From the NCBI RefSeq assembly GCF_900635775.1, contig NZ_LR134167.1, positions 901,001-965,000 of the forward strand: a DNA stretch of 64,000 nt, written 5' to 3'. The notes beneath the pieces are model-generated. The model ran no database searches. It was not told the DNA's origin and was given only the letters and a program-made list of their open reading frames with translations. Both the position numbers and the translations under genes were made by a program. Positions 31,728 through 43,149 of this stretch are shown here, piece by piece. This DNA comes from Avibacterium volantium (lineage in GTDB: Bacteria; Pseudomonadota; Gammaproteobacteria; Enterobacterales; Pasteurellaceae). Numbering within the stretch: the stretch's first letter is position 1; the number at the start of each line of letters is the position of its first letter.

Positions 31728-32735
31728 ATGCAAAAAGCCATTATTATTGGGGCAAGTGGTTATACAGGGGCTGAATTGGCTCGTATTCTAACCCTGCACC
31801 CTGCATTTCAGCTCAATGGATTATATGTTTCAGCGCAAAGCCAAGATGCGCATAAAGCCATTTCTGATATTTATCCACAACTGAAGCAGATTGTTGATTT
31901 ACCGTTGCAACCTTTGGACGAAAATTTAACCGCACTTGCACAACAAAATGATCTGGTCTTTTTAGCCACCGCACACGAAGTTAGCCACGATCTTGCGCCA
32001 ATTTTCTTGCAAAATCAATGTAAAGTATTTGATTTATCTGGCGCATTTCGGGTGAATAATGCGGAATTTTATCCACAATATTATGGTTTTGAACATCGCT
32101 ATCCTGAATTATTAGAAAAAGCGGTTTATGGTTTAGCTGAATGGAATGACAGTGCCATTGCGCAAACGGATTTAGTGGCAGTAGCTGGTTGCTATCCAAC
32201 GGTGTCGCAACTGAGTTTAAAACCATTAATTGAAAATAATTTATTAGATCTCAATCAGTTACCTATTATTAATGCAGTCAGTGGGGTAAGCGGCGCAGGA
32301 CGCAAAGCATCGCTCACGAATAGTTTTTGCGAGGTCAGCCTGAATGCTTATGGCGTATTTAACCACCGTCATCAGCCTGAAATTGCCACCCATTTAGGCA
32401 CAGAAGTGATTTTTACCCCGCACTTAGGTAATTTTAAACGGGGCATTTTAGCCACCATTACAGCTAAATTGAAAGATGGTGTAGGTGAACAGCAAATCCG
32501 TGAAGCCTATCAGCAATATTATGCGCATCGTCCTCTTGTTCGTATTTATGAACAAGGCTTGCCAAGCATTAAAGCGGTGGAATTTACGCCTTATTGCGAC
32601 ATCGGTTTTGCAGTGAAAAATGGCTACATTATCATTGTTGGCGCAGAAGATAATCTGCTTAAAGGCGCGGCAGCACAAGCGGTGCAATGTGCCAATATTC
32701 GTTATGGTTTTGCGGAAACCTTGGGATTAATTTAG
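31728..32735 (+). CDS. argC: N-acetyl-gamma-glutamyl-phosphate reductase
   Basis: Third step of arginine synthesis; reduces N-acetylglutamyl-phosphate with NADPH. The N-terminal nucleotide loop is [14 protein letters not shown]. The catalytic cysteine lies in [15 protein letters not shown], and VSGVSGAGR follows. 335 residues. It leads argC-argB-argH, with argB starting 12 bases later. Confidence 0.97.
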   Translation: MQKAIIIGASGYTGAELARILTLHPAFQLNGLYVSAQSQDAHKAISDIYPQLKQIVDLPLQPLDENLTALAQQNDLVFLATAHEVSHDLAPIFLQNQCKVFDLSGAFRVNNAEFYPQYYGFEHRYPELLEKAVYGLAEWNDSAIAQTDLVAVAGCYPTVSQLSLKPLIENNLLDLNQLPIINAVSGVSGAGRKASLTNSFCEVSLNAYGVFNHRHQPEIATHLGTEVIFTPHLGNFKRGILATITAKLKDGVGEQQIREAYQQYYAHRPLVRIYEQGLPSIKAVEFTPYCDIGFAVKNGYIIIVGAEDNLLKGAAAQAVQCANIRYGFAETLGLI

Positions 32736-32747
32736 TGGAAGAAAAGA

Positions 32748-33521
32748 ATGAAACCTTTAGTAATTAAATTAGGCGGTGTGCTATTAGATACCCCGCAAGC
32801 AATGGAAAATCTGTTTACCGCACTGGCAAATTATCAGCAAAATTTCGACCGCCCTTTGCTTATCGTACACGGCGGTGGTTGCGTGGTGGACGAATTAATG
32901 CAGCGCCTTGCATTGCCTGTACAAAAGAAAAATGGCTTAAGAGTAACGCCAGCAGATCAAATTGATATTATCGTCGGTGCGCTGGCAGGCATTGCCAATA
33001 AAACCTTGGTGGCACAAGCGGCGAAATTTAATCTCAACCCCGTGGGGCTTTGTTTGGCAGATGGCAAACTCACCAGTGCCCAAGCTTTTGATGAAGAACT
33101 TGGCCACGTTGCCAATGTGAAGCCAAATAATCCTACGCTTTTGAATACCTTGCTAAGCGAAGCTTTTCTACCCATTATTAGCTCCATTGCGGTAGACGAT
33201 CAAGGGCGTTTAATGAACGTCAATGCAGATCAAGCGGCAACGGCAATTGCCGCATTAATTGGCGGCGATCTGGTGATGCTTTCTGATGTTGATGGCGTTT
33301 TAGATGCCAATAAACAACGCTTGCCACAGCTTAATAGCGAACAAATTCAACAACTTATTCAACAAGATGTGATTACAGACGGAATGATCGTGAAGGTTAA
33401 TGCTGCCTTAGATGCAGCAAAAATGCTTAACACAGGCGTGGATATTGCTAACTGGAAATATCCAGAAAAATTGACCGCACTTTTTGCAGGTGAGATAATC
33501 GGCACCAGAATTTTACCTTAA
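32748..33521 (+). CDS. argB: Acetylglutamate kinase
   Basis: Phosphorylates N-acetylglutamate in arginine synthesis. Amino acid kinase motifs: VIKLGGVLL at the start, [13 protein letters not shown] near 40, and [18 protein letters not shown] region near 178. 257 residues, the short, arginine-insensitive gamma-proteobacterial type. Followed by an 84-bp gap with a hairpin before argH. Confidence 0.96.
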   Translation: MKPLVIKLGGVLLDTPQAMENLFTALANYQQNFDRPLLIVHGGGCVVDELMQRLALPVQKKNGLRVTPADQIDIIVGALAGIANKTLVAQAAKFNLNPVGLCLADGKLTSAQAFDEELGHVANVKPNNPTLLNTLLSEAFLPIISSIAVDDQGRLMNVNADQAATAIAALIGGDLVMLSDVDGVLDANKQRLPQLNSEQIQQLIQQDVITDGMIVKVNAALDAAKMLNTGVDIANWKYPEKLTALFAGEIIGTRILP

Positions 33522-33540
33522 ACGTAAAGCAATTTGGTAT

Positions 33541-33562
33541 GGGCGAACATTTGGGTTCGCCT
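33541..33562. other. Hairpin between argB and argH
   Basis: GGCGAAC (33542-33548) and GTTCGCC (33555-33561) form a perfect 7-bp stem with a 6-base loop, followed by CTCTACATTTTTT. It may reduce read-through into argH or stabilise mRNA. Similar GGGCGAA-type hairpins recur between genes in Pasteurellaceae. Confidence 0.5.
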
Positions 33563-33605
33563 CTACATTTTTTAATCATAAAAATCAAAAAGATAAGGAT
33601 AAACT

Positions 33606-34979
33606 ATGGCACTTTGGGGTGGACGTTTCACACAAGCAGCAGATAAACGTTTTAAAGATTTCAACGATTCACTACGCTTTGACTATCGCCTTGCAGAACA
33701 GGATATTGAAGGCTCAATCGGCTGGTCAAAAGCCTTGGTTAGCGTTGGCGTGTTAAGCGCGCAAGAACAGCAACAATTAGAGCAAGCCTTAAACGAACTG
33801 CTGATTGAAGTGCGGTCGAATTTGCAAGGTATTTTGCAAGATGACGCTGAAGACATTCACAGCTGGGTAGAAAGTAAACTCATCAACAAAGTGGGAAATC
33901 TGGGTAAAAAATTGCACACAGGACGTAGCCGTAACGACCAAGTGGCGTTAGACATCAAAATGTGGTGCAAACAGCGTGTAACCGAGTTGCAATATTCCAT
34001 TCGTGCCTTGCAGACCAAATTGGTGGAAACCGCAGAAAACAATCAACACGCCGTAATGCCGGGTTATACCCACTTGCAACGTGCGCAGCCCATCACTTTC
34101 GCCCATTGGTGTATGGCTTATGTGGAAATGCTTGAGCGTGATTATTCTCGCCTCACGGACGCTTATCACCGAATGAATACTTGTCCTTTGGGAAGCGGTG
34201 CGTTAGCTGGCACGGCGTATGCAATTGATCGTGAGCAATTAGCACAGGATCTCGGCTTTGCAATGGCAACCCGTAACAGCTTAGATAGCGTTTCCGACCG
34301 CGATCACATTATCGAATTGCTTTCCACCGCTTCGTTAAGTATGGCTCATCTTTCACGTTTTGCGGAAGATATGATTATCTTCAACAGCGGTGAAGCAGAT
34401 TTCGTGGAGCTTTCTGACCGCGTTACTTCGGGTTCTTCCTTAATGCCACAGAAGAAAAATCCTGATGCTTGCGAACTCATTCGTGGTAAAGCTGGCCGTG
34501 TAATGGGCGCGCTAACTGGAATGTTAATGACAGTAAAAGGCTTGCCACTGGCTTATAACAAAGATATGCAAGAAGACAAAGAAGGTATTTTTGATGCTTT
34601 GGATACTTGGCAAGACTGCTTAGATATGGCGACTTTCGTGTTAGATGATATTAAAGTGAACGTTGAGCGCACCCGTGAAGCGGCACTAAAAGGCTACTCA
34701 AATGCGACCGAGCTAGCCGATTATTTAGTGGCGAAAGGCGTACCATTCCGCGATTCTCACCACATTGTGGGCGAAACCGTGGTTTACGCCATCAGCGTAC
34801 ACAAAGGCTTAGAAGATCTGAGTTTAGAAGAATTCCGCCAATTTAGCGATGTGATCAGCGATGATGTATATGAGATCCTATCGCTACAATCCTGCTTAGA
34901 TAAACGCTGCGCCAAAGGTGGGGTGTCTCCACTGCGTGTGGCAGAAGCCATTGCTGAAGCAAAAGAGCGGTTGAAATAA
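33606..34979 (+). CDS. argH: Argininosuccinate lyase
   Basis: Last step of arginine synthesis; splits argininosuccinate to arginine and fumarate. The superfamily signature [12 protein letters not shown] is present near residue 277, with [16 protein letters not shown] near 153. 457 residues. AAGGATAAAC precedes the ATG. A good terminator follows at 34997-35027. Its companion argG is not in this window. Confidence 0.97.
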   Translation: MALWGGRFTQAADKRFKDFNDSLRFDYRLAEQDIEGSIGWSKALVSVGVLSAQEQQQLEQALNELLIEVRSNLQGILQDDAEDIHSWVESKLINKVGNLGKKLHTGRSRNDQVALDIKMWCKQRVTELQYSIRALQTKLVETAENNQHAVMPGYTHLQRAQPITFAHWCMAYVEMLERDYSRLTDAYHRMNTCPLGSGALAGTAYAIDREQLAQDLGFAMATRNSLDSVSDRDHIIELLSTASLSMAHLSRFAEDMIIFNSGEADFVELSDRVTSGSSLMPQKKNPDACELIRGKAGRVMGALTGMLMTVKGLPLAYNKDMQEDKEGIFDALDTWQDCLDMATFVLDDIKVNVERTREAALKGYSNATELADYLVAKGVPFRDSHHIVGETVVYAISVHKGLEDLSLEEFRQFSDVISDDVYEILSLQSCLDKRCAKGGVSPLRVAEAIAEAKERLK

Positions 34980-34996
34980 TTTGAGTTTTTGAAATG

Positions 34997-35027
34997 AAGG
35001 GCAAAGGAAACGTTGCCCTTTCTTTTT
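34997..35027. terminator. Terminator after argH, shared with convergent ispD
   Basis: AAGGGCAA (34997-35004) pairs with TTGCCCTT (35013-35020), followed by TCTTTTT. It lies between the convergent argH and ispD genes. Confidence 0.8.
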
Positions 35028-35029
35028 GC

Positions 35030-35737
35030 TTATGATGAAGTAAGTGCTGTTCTGCGACTTAAATAAAACTCCGCCAACGCTAAATCTTCAGGGCGGGTGA
35101 TTTTGAGATTATCACTTCTGCCTGCCACGAGATGAGGGTGAAAGCCCATTAACTCCATTGCAGAGGCTTCATCTGTGATGGTGAAATCGTTGTCTAAGGC
35201 TTGCTGTAAGGCGTGTTTTAGTGTTTGAGCGGGGAAAAATTGGGGCGTTTGAGCAAGCCAAAGTTGTGAGCGATCTTCTGTTTGTTGAATTTGTAAGCTT
35301 GAATTTGTGCGTTTTATGGTGTCCACGGCTGGAATGGCTAAAATTGCCCCATTGATGTCGTTGATTTGTAATAATTTATCGAGATCTTGATGAGTCAGAC
35401 AAGGACGTGCGGCATCGTGTACCATAACCCAAGTGTTCGCGTTGTTTTTAATTTGTTGTAAGCCGTTTAGCACAGATTCCGCCCGTGTTTTTCCCCCTTC
35501 AACAAGCTGAATTTTTGAATGATTGAGTAAGTCGATTTCCGCTAAATAAGGATCGCTGGAGGTTACCGCCACAATGATTTGGCTAATGGCAGGGTAGTGA
35601 ATTAGCACTTCAAGGGTATGCTCAAGAATGGTTTTTCCCTGAATTTTTAAATATTGTTTCGGTTTATCCGCTTGCATACGGCTGCCAATACCCGCTGCTG
35701 GGACAACGGCAATAATTTCACGGGGCGAATGTTTCAT
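35030..35737 (-). CDS. ispD: 2-C-methyl-D-erythritol 4-phosphate cytidylyltransferase
   Basis: Couples CTP to MEP in the non-mevalonate isoprenoid pathway. The nucleotide-binding loop is [20 protein letters not shown], and [11 protein letters not shown] is the second signature. 235 residues, full length. It follows ftsB by 12 bases, the conserved ftsB-ispD pair. The usual downstream ispF is not here; argH converges instead. Confidence 0.95.
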   Translation of the reverse strand: MKHSPREIIAVVPAAGIGSRMQADKPKQYLKIQGKTILEHTLEVLIHYPAISQIIVAVTSSDPYLAEIDLLNHSKIQLVEGGKTRAESVLNGLQQIKNNANTWVMVHDAARPCLTHQDLDKLLQINDINGAILAIPAVDTIKRTNSSLQIQQTEDRSQLWLAQTPQFFPAQTLKHALQQALDNDFTITDEASAMELMGFHPHLVAGRSDNLKITRPEDLALAEFYLSRRTALTSS

Positions 35738-35749
35738 TATTGATGTCCT

Positions 35750-36028
35750 TTACTTATGCTCTTTCACAATGCGATAAAAAGTTTCGTTATTTTTTACCAT
35801 TTCGTGCTGTAATCTGGCGCGCTCTTCAATGGCGTCCACCCCTTCTTTGAGATCTTTAATTTCTGCCGCAATCACTTGATTACGCTGGGAAAGTTTTTCA
35901 TTTTCTTGTTGGCGAAGGGTGATTTCTTTTTCGGTGTTTTTGTAATCTAAATAACCGTTTTTGCCGAACCAAAAATTGTATTGAAAAAGTAAGGCAAAAC
36001 CCGCCAAAATAAAAATTAATAAACGCAT
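35750..36028 (-). CDS. ftsB: Cell division protein FtsB
   Basis: A small bitopic divisome protein that works with FtsL and FtsQ. From the ATG at 36028 it is 92 residues with one membrane span (MRLLIFILAGFALLFQYNFW), the FGKNGYLD motif and a coiled coil (about 30-70). A frame continuing upstream to 36106 has no family support and would run into the repeat element at 36088-36193, so I use the shorter start. Confidence 0.9.
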   Translation of the reverse strand: MRLLIFILAGFALLFQYNFWFGKNGYLDYKNTEKEITLRQQENEKLSQRNQVIAAEIKDLKEGVDAIEERARLQHEMVKNNETFYRIVKEHK

Positions 36029-36087
36029 AAATTTTCTCGTCAATTGAACGTAGCGATAGTTTACCTTGAAATGAGTAACATTTGTAG

Positions 36088-36193
36088 TATAGTCGTTTGA
36101 TTTCAAAATAATACTGTGTTACTTCGCCTTGCCGTACTAGTTGTACTGTCTGCGGCTTGTTGCCTTGTCTTATTTTGAACTTAAACGACTATA
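36088..36193. repeat. MITE-like 106-bp intergenic repeat element
   Basis: The ends are near-perfect 25-bp inverted repeats (22 of 25 match), each beginning TATAGTCGTTT. The core is GC-richer than its surroundings and reads CTTGCCGTACTAGTTGTAC and CTGTCTGCGGCTTGTTGCC. From memory this core resembles repeated intergenic elements of Haemophilus and Neisseria. It has no coding capacity. It lies 59 bases upstream of the ftsB start. Confidence 0.65.
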
Positions 36194-36238
36194 AATGGAT
36201 ATTTTTAAGTGCGGTGTAATTTTGGCAATTTTATGAAA

Positions 36239-36263
36239 AAAGCCTCGTTAGACGAGGCTTTAG
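36239..36263 (-). terminator. Terminator after nanM
   Basis: AAGCCTCGT and ACGAGGCTT form a 9-bp stem around TAG, and the minus strand has a T run after it. It ends the siaP-nanM transcript. Confidence 0.85.
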
Positions 36264-36283
36264 ATTATGTTTATCGGTATGTT

Positions 36284-37429
36284 TTATTCAACAACCAGTT
36301 TTTTTCCGTCATAACTCATTGTTTGAACTGCGGTGAGCGCTTTTCCTCCTTGACCTTCACCACCGATTAATAGCACTTTGTTATCATAGCTGACACTTAC
36401 CCCATAACCAATCGGCTCTGGTAAGTTACCAATGATTTTCCAAGTGCCTTTTTTGGCATTGAGTGCATAAACATCACTATGCCAAGTTTTTTTCAACCCA
36501 CCAGTGCGATGTGCATCGGTGATACCATTTTGATAATTTGCTCGCGCGCCCGGGAAGTTTGCCCCACCGGTTACGATATAGTTACCGTAGGTGTAGCCCC
36601 CCATTGCACCTGCAATACCTTCTTGTTGTTTTTGCCCTTTCGGTGTTGGTAAATCACCTAATTTTTTCCAAGTAACTCCATTTTTACCGATTGTACCAAG
36701 TTCCGTGGTCTGGGTTCGCAATCCTGCTTTTACTTCTCCGTTTACAACAAGAAGTTTGTTATCCTTAATTGCTACAGCTGCCCCTGCTCGTCCTGAGTAT
36801 GGGAAAATGCCTTCGTTACGCCAAGTATTGGTGGCTGGCTCATAGCTGACAATTTCTGGTGAGAAGAAGAAATCCTGTACGCGTAAATTGAAATAAGGAT
36901 CAAAAATGGCTTTTTCTTTGTCTTTATCGCCACCTGCGGCTGCGATGTCTTGGAAAAGTCCGTTCCAAATTTCTTGGTTAATTCCGCCTACAAAATAAAT
37001 TTTACCGTTCGTTTCTGCCACACTTGCGCCCACAGCTGAACGTGGTGAGCGAGTTTGCAATTTTGTCCAAGAGTTTGTTTCTGGATCATAGCGATAAGCA
37101 TCATTAATCACTTGATTTTTCGCCACATCAGTATCTTGGAAACCGCCAAACACATAGAGCTTACCATCTACGCCAGCAGAAACAGGCTGATTACGTTTTC
37201 CACCTGGGAAAGCTGGCAGTTCTTGCCATTTAGCGTCTTTCTCTTTTAAATTAAGAGAATAGAATTTATCTCCACCCGTTCCTAAACCTACATAAACGGT
37301 ATCGCCAATTAATGCCCCTGTTCCGCTTTTAATCCCTACAGGCAAATCAGGGTATTGGCTTGCTTGTGCAGCAAAGGCTGTCATTGCAATGGCAGCAAAT
37401 AATGCACTGTGTAATGCTGTTTTTTTCAT
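36284..37429 (-). CDS. nanM: N-acetylneuraminate epimerase (sialic acid mutarotase) NanM
   Basis: A periplasmic Kelch beta-propeller that speeds the conversion of alpha- to beta-Neu5Ac so that the transporter can take it up. Residues 1-23 form a signal peptide (cleavage after AQA). Several kelch repeats are visible, for instance [20 protein letters not shown] and [13 protein letters not shown]. 381 residues. It follows siaP by 52 bases and is followed by a strong terminator. Confidence 0.95.
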   Translation of the reverse strand: MKKTALHSALFAAIAMTAFAAQASQYPDLPVGIKSGTGALIGDTVYVGLGTGGDKFYSLNLKEKDAKWQELPAFPGGKRNQPVSAGVDGKLYVFGGFQDTDVAKNQVINDAYRYDPETNSWTKLQTRSPRSAVGASVAETNGKIYFVGGINQEIWNGLFQDIAAAGGDKDKEKAIFDPYFNLRVQDFFFSPEIVSYEPATNTWRNEGIFPYSGRAGAAVAIKDNKLLVVNGEVKAGLRTQTTELGTIGKNGVTWKKLGDLPTPKGQKQQEGIAGAMGGYTYGNYIVTGGANFPGARANYQNGITDAHRTGGLKKTWHSDVYALNAKKGTWKIIGNLPEPIGYGVSVSYDNKVLLIGGEGQGGKALTAVQTMSYDGKKLVVE

Positions 37430-37481
37430 ATTGACCTCTTGTCGTTAAGGTTATTGCTTAATAAATTGAGTAAGCAAACCG

Positions 37482-38507
<1,026 letters not shown>

Positions 38508-38594
38508 TCAATCTAAATAGTTAGGGCATATTTCTCTTTGGGGATACGACAACGCCAAACAACGGAGGAAATGTCCTAATGGCTATATAATAAA

Positions 38595-38609
38595 TGAAGT
38601 AATATTTCA
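38595..38609. promoter_or_regulatory. Palindromic operator-like site (predicted SiaR site), siaP copy 1
   Basis: TGAAGTAATATTTCA. The identical 15-mer (17 bases with flanking AA) recurs at 40795-40809 in the siaQM-nanE region. RpiR-family sialic acid regulators bind such AT-rich palindromes. The site is 4 bases from a CRP-like box. Confidence 0.6.
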
Positions 38610-38613
38610 TTAC

Positions 38614-38629
38614 TGAGAGCTGTATCACA
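38614..38629. promoter_or_regulatory. CRP-like box upstream of siaP
   Basis: TGAGA-GCTGTA-TCACA matches the CRP consensus TGTGA-N6-TCACA in 9 of 10 bases. CRP is known to activate sialic acid uptake genes in H. influenzae. It lies about 150 bases upstream of the siaP start. Confidence 0.6.
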
Positions 38630-38713
38630 AAATTGAAAAAAGGTTGAAAAAACTTTTAAACGTATTTTTTCTTGAAATGACTTGGTTTTAAACGCATTAA
38701 GCATTTTTTTATA

Positions 38714-38728
38714 TGAAATGATACTCCA
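38714..38728. promoter_or_regulatory. Palindromic operator-like site (predicted SiaR site), siaP copy 2
   Basis: TGAAATGATACTCCA. It fits the motif TGAAAT-N2-TACTYCA shared with the other three copies and lies 119 bp from copy 1. Confidence 0.5.
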
Positions 38729-38802
38729 TTTTTTGCAAAAAGGATTTTTCTAAAAATCAAAGTGCGGTGCTTTTTTTCGGAATTTTTAGTGATAAATTGG
38801 CG

Positions 38803-38837
38803 ATAAAAAAGCGGGTGAATTTCACCCGCACTTTGTT
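38803..38837 (-). terminator. Terminator after siaQM
   Basis: GCGGGTGA (38811-38818) pairs with TCACCCGC (38822-38829) around a 3-base loop, followed on the minus strand by TTTTTTA. It separates siaQM from siaP. Part of it merges with a degenerate uptake sequence (CCCGCACTTT). Confidence 0.8.
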
Positions 38838-38849
38838 TTTGCTTTTCTC

Positions 38850-40697
38850 TTATGGCATTAAGAGATTTGGTATAAAGGTAATAATTTGTGGGAAGATAGT
38901 GATAAGCACCAAGGTAGTAAACACAGGGATTAAGAATGGTAGAACCCCTTTGGTTACCGTACTCACTGGCATATTCCCCACACGGGCTACCACGAACAAT
39001 GCCATTCCCATTGGCGGTGTTAAAATGCCCACCATCATATTTAATGTGGTCATCACGCCAAAGAAGACCAGATCAATGCCGAAATGCACCGCGATTGGAA
39101 TGAGCATTGGTAGCACTAAGAATTGTAGCGCAAGGGCATCAATAAACATTCCTAAGAATAAGAGTAGCAAGTTGATCATAATAAGCACCATTGTTGGTGT
39201 ATCAGCTACTGCCATAAAGAGATCGGCAATGCGCATAGCCACTTGCTCACGAGCGATCATATCGCCGAAGAAGGTTACCGTCATCACCATTAGGGCGGTT
39301 ACCCCAGTGATTGCCATTGCTTCCACACAGCTTTTGAATACCATTTTGAGCGTGAGTTCGCGGTACACAAACATTCCAATAATAATGGAGTAGGCAGCGG
39401 CGATCACGGCGGCTTCAGTTGGGGTGAACAAGCCAGAGAAAATGCCGCCAATAATTAAAATTGGGGTGAGGATTGCCCAAATGGCTTTTTTAAATGCTTC
39501 ACAACGTTGTTGTAGTGAGGCTTTTGGCGTTCTTGGATAATGACGTTTTTTCGCAATGGCATAGTTCATCGCCATTAATGCAATCGTGAGTAAAACCCCA
39601 GGTACAAAGCCTGCGACAAAGAGTTTGGCGATAGATTCATTGGCGATCACACCATAAATAATCATCGCAATACTTGGTGGTACAAGGGGGCCAATAATAC
39701 AAGATGCCGCCGTGATCCCTCCACAAATATCATCATCATAACCGGCATCACGCATTGCTTTAATTTCAAGCTGACCTAAGCCACCAGCGTCTGCTAGTGC
39801 TGAACCTGACATTCCAGAGAAAATCAAACTTGCGCCGATATTAACGTGTCCCATACCGCCAGAATAATGGCCTAACAAGGCTTTGGCGAAGTTGAAAATC
39901 CGTTCGGTTATGCCGCCTGTGTTCATCAAAATCCCCGTTAGGATAAAGAACGGCACGGAAAGCAGTGGGAAGCTGTTTAGGCTATCAACTAATTTTGATG
40001 AGGCAGAATTGACCACATTCCAGCGGGTCATTGCGAAATATAAAATAGTAACAATAAATAGCGACCAGCCCACAGGTGTGCCAAGGAACATAATCACAAG
40101 CCACACAATTAAGCAGACATACACCGCATTGCTGCCAAGTTTGATGTAGTTGCTAATGCGCAAGGCTTTGAACCATTCTGGGTGAGTCATCAAAATTGCA
40201 AACAGAAGCAAAGCGAAAATAATGTAGAAAGTGGCAGGCAAATAGCTCAGTTGATTTTTGTAATTTTCACTTTGCGCTTGCAGAAAGCGAACAAACACTA
40301 AAATTGAAATGAATGGCAGAGGCGCATAAAGCCATTTTTCCGAAATCTGCAAGGATACAATTTCAAAGCTAGCATCTAAAAAGACTTTGAAACCTAAATA
40401 GATAAACAAGAAAATACAAGCAAAGATAATCAGTTGAACAAAAGAGTTGATGGCTTTTCGCACCTTCTCAGGCATTAAATTGGTGAGAAAGTCGATGTAA
40501 ACGTGTTGTTGCGAACGCGTTGCCATACTAATGCCAAACATAGCGACATAAACAAAGAGTAAGCGAGCCAGCTCTTCACTCCAGATAAACGGAGAATCAA
40601 AAACTTGGCGAGCGATGATTTGGGCAAGAAGAATGATAAAAATGACGAGGAATAAAACGCCACCCACCCATTCTTCTAATTTATTGAAATATTTCAT
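38850..40697 (-). CDS. siaQM: Sialic acid TRAP transporter fused permease SiaQM (SiaT)
   Basis: A fused small (Q) and large (M) TRAP membrane subunit. The Q part covers about residues 1-165 (four spans; [19 protein letters not shown] is typical). The M part (about 190-615) has many spans and the TRAP signature [16 protein letters not shown]. With SiaP it drives sodium-coupled Neu5Ac uptake. I use the ATG at 40697, which has GGAG six bases upstream; a start 21 bases further out has no such site. 615 residues. Here siaQM precedes siaP, the reverse of H. influenzae. Confidence 0.95.
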   Translation of the reverse strand: MKYFNKLEEWVGGVLFLVIFIILLAQIIARQVFDSPFIWSEELARLLFVYVAMFGISMATRSQQHVYIDFLTNLMPEKVRKAINSFVQLIIFACIFLFIYLGFKVFLDASFEIVSLQISEKWLYAPLPFISILVFVRFLQAQSENYKNQLSYLPATFYIIFALLLFAILMTHPEWFKALRISNYIKLGSNAVYVCLIVWLVIMFLGTPVGWSLFIVTILYFAMTRWNVVNSASSKLVDSLNSFPLLSVPFFILTGILMNTGGITERIFNFAKALLGHYSGGMGHVNIGASLIFSGMSGSALADAGGLGQLEIKAMRDAGYDDDICGGITAASCIIGPLVPPSIAMIIYGVIANESIAKLFVAGFVPGVLLTIALMAMNYAIAKKRHYPRTPKASLQQRCEAFKKAIWAILTPILIIGGIFSGLFTPTEAAVIAAAYSIIIGMFVYRELTLKMVFKSCVEAMAITGVTALMVMTVTFFGDMIAREQVAMRIADLFMAVADTPTMVLIMINLLLLFLGMFIDALALQFLVLPMLIPIAVHFGIDLVFFGVMTTLNMMVGILTPPMGMALFVVARVGNMPVSTVTKGVLPFLIPVFTTLVLITIFPQIITFIPNLLMP

Positions 40698-40794
40698 AGG
40701 AACTCCAAAGATGTTCAACTAAATAGTGCGATATTTATCCATAATGAAATGCGAAACAGATTTGCCTTGTAATGCTTTCATTCTCAAATTTTAA

Positions 40795-40809
40795 TGAAGT
40801 AATATTTCA
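40795..40809. promoter_or_regulatory. Palindromic operator-like site (predicted SiaR site), siaQM/nanE copy 1
   Basis: TGAAGTAATATTTCA, identical to the site at 38595-38609. It lies about 100 bases upstream of the siaQM start. Confidence 0.6.
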
Positions 40810-40914
40810 AGAAAATCCTAATTTTGGTTTGAGAGGAGAGAAACAGCATTTTCAGCAAAAAACGTATTTCCCTTTTAAAATACAAGGCGAGTGGAGTTTT
40901 TTCAAATTGTTTTA

Positions 40915-40929
40915 TGAAATTTTACTCCA
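40915..40929. promoter_or_regulatory. Palindromic operator-like site (predicted SiaR site), siaQM/nanE copy 2
   Basis: TGAAATTTTACTCCA, closely related to the site at 38714-38728 (13 of 15 bases identical). It lies 120 bp from copy 1 and 3 bases from a CRP-like box. Confidence 0.5.
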
Positions 40930-40932
40930 ATT

Positions 40933-40948
40933 TATGATCTAGATCTCA
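40933..40948. promoter_or_regulatory. CRP-like box between siaQM and nanE
   Basis: TATGA-TCTAGA-TCTCA matches the CRP consensus in 8 of 10 bases and has the AT/GA-rich centre common in strong sites. It lies about 95 bases upstream of nanE. Confidence 0.6.
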
Positions 40949-41043
40949 CTTTTAAACTATTTTTCTTGTATTTTATTTTCAGAGGTCTATCCTAGCACCC
41001 AGCGAAAATTAACTTCCTTTCTTAAAAATATCTTGGAGTTTAT

Positions 41044-41733
41044 ATGTCAAAATTGTCACATCAAGATGTGCTAAACCAGATTCGTTACGGGCTTATTGCC
41101 TCTTGCCAACCTGTTGATGACGGTCCGATGGATAAGCCTGAAATCGTGGCGGCAATGGCACAAGCCTCAGTGCAAGGAGGCGCGGCTGGATTGCGAATTG
41201 AAGGAGTCGAAAACTTAAAAGCCACTCGCCCTGTGGTGGATAAGCCCATTATTGGGATTGTAAAACGTGATTTGCCAGATAGCCCTGTGCGCATTACGCC
41301 GTTTTTGCAGGATATTGAAGATTTAGCAGCGGCAGGGGCAGACATTATTGCCGTGGACGGCACGCTGCGCACGCGTCCTGTATCCCTTGAAAGTGCGGTG
41401 AAAAAAATCAAAGAATTAGGCTGTTTGGCGATGGCCGATTGCTCGAACTTAGAAGAAGGGCTGTATTGCCAAAAACTCGGCTTTGATATTGTGGGCAGCA
41501 CAATGTCGGGCTACACAGGCGGTGAAGTGCCTGATGAGCCTGATTATCAGCTAGTGAAAGATCTCAAAGCCGCAGGCTGTTATGTGATGGCGGAGGGGCG
41601 TTACAACACCCCAGAACTGGCGAAAAAAGCCCTTGAAATTGGCGCAGATGTGGTTACCGTGGGATCGGCGCTCACTCGCTTAGAACATATTGTGAGCTGG
41701 TTTGCCAGTGCGGTGAAATCAGCAAAATCATAA
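41044..41733 (+). CDS. nanE: N-acetylmannosamine-6-phosphate 2-epimerase
   Basis: Converts ManNAc-6-P to GlcNAc-6-P. The TIM-barrel protein of 229 residues shows the catalytic lysine region [18 protein letters not shown] and the phosphate-binding [17 protein letters not shown] stretch at the C-terminus. It is the first gene of the rightward catabolic operon nanE-nanK-nanQ-siaR-nanA. The ATG lies after CTTGGAG. Confidence 0.96.
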   Translation: MSKLSHQDVLNQIRYGLIASCQPVDDGPMDKPEIVAAMAQASVQGGAAGLRIEGVENLKATRPVVDKPIIGIVKRDLPDSPVRITPFLQDIEDLAAAGADIIAVDGTLRTRPVSLESAVKKIKELGCLAMADCSNLEEGLYCQKLGFDIVGSTMSGYTGGEVPDEPDYQLVKDLKAAGCYVMAEGRYNTPELAKKALEIGADVVTVGSALTRLEHIVSWFASAVKSAKS

Positions 41734-41751
41734 CTAACACAAGGACGGCGT

Positions 41752-42639
41752 ATGCGTTGTTTAGCATTAGATATTGGTGGCACAAAAATTGCCGCCGCAT
41801 TGGTGGAAAATGGCGTGATTTCACAACGCCAGCAAATTAGCACCCCTCAAGATCAGTCTGCACAAGGAATGGAGCAGGCGTTAAAAACCTTAGTTACAGG
41901 CTATGCAGGGCAGTTTGATGCGGTGGCCGTGGCGTCCACAGGGATTATTAATCGTGGCGTGCTAACCGCATTAAATCCGAAAAATTTGGGTGGCCTTGCT
42001 AATTTTCCACTGAAAGCGTGCATTGCGCGTTACACCGATAAGCCCATTGGCTTACTCAATGACGTGCAAGCTGCGGTCTGTGCGGAATATCAATTACAAG
42101 AACAAAATCAAAGTGCGGTGAAAAATTTCTTATTTATTACCGTATCTACTGGCGTGGGCGGTGGAATTATTTTAAATGGCGAATTAACCACAGGCGAGAA
42201 CGGCATTGCTGGGCATATTGGCCATACCCTCGCTGATCCCAACGGGCCAATGTGTGGTTGTGGGCGTAAAGGTTGTGTGGAAGCCATTGCATCAGGACGT
42301 GCCATTGAGGCGGTGTCTTCACAATGGGCAGAACCTTGTTCACCAAAAGAAGTGTTTGAACGCTTTAGAAAAAATGACGAAAAAGCCACCGCACTTGTGC
42401 AACGTTCCGCACAAGCCATTGCCAATTTAATTGCCGATATGGTGATTAGCCTAGATATTCAAAAAGTGGTGCTAGGCGGTAGTGTGGGTTTGGCGCAAGG
42501 TTATTTGCCTTTAGTACAACAATATTTACAGACAATGCCCAAGTTTTATCAATGCCCTGTTGAAGCCGCTCAATCTGGCGCTGATGCAGGTTTATTAGGT
42601 GCGGCTTATTGGCTAGAACAACAAGTAGTAAAACAATAA
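41752..42639 (+). CDS. nanK: N-acetylmannosamine kinase (ROK family)
   Basis: Phosphorylates ManNAc with ATP. The ROK signature is ALDIGGTKIAAALVE at the N-terminus; the zinc site is MCGCGRKGCVEAIASG near residues 163-178, and GENGIAGHIGHT carries the substrate-binding His. 295 residues. Starts 18 bases after nanE with AAGGACGG upstream. Confidence 0.95.
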   Translation: MRCLALDIGGTKIAAALVENGVISQRQQISTPQDQSAQGMEQALKTLVTGYAGQFDAVAVASTGIINRGVLTALNPKNLGGLANFPLKACIARYTDKPIGLLNDVQAAVCAEYQLQEQNQSAVKNFLFITVSTGVGGGIILNGELTTGENGIAGHIGHTLADPNGPMCGCGRKGCVEAIASGRAIEAVSSQWAEPCSPKEVFERFRKNDEKATALVQRSAQAIANLIADMVISLDIQKVVLGGSVGLAQGYLPLVQQYLQTMPKFYQCPVEAAQSGADAGLLGAAYWLEQQVVKQ

Positions 42640-43128
<489 letters not shown>

Positions 43129-43149
43129 ACAAACACAGGGGGAAGTTTT

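Larger units (their letters stand above)
40698..41043. promoter_or_regulatory. siaQM/nanE divergent control region
   Basis: A 346-bp gap between the two divergent sialic acid transcription units. It contains a palindrome at 40795-40809, a second at 40915-40929 and a CRP-like box at 40933-40948. This layout copies that upstream of siaP. No gene is seen. In H. influenzae the corresponding region is controlled by SiaR and CRP. Confidence 0.75.

Noticed and set aside
36029..36106. Longer N-terminus for ftsB
   Set aside because: Extends into the MITE-like repeat; the family start is at 36028.
38767..39393. Plus-strand frame of 208 codons opposite siaQM
   Set aside because: Antisense shadow of a well-supported transporter gene; composition rich in Ile/Thr as expected of the reverse of membrane helices.
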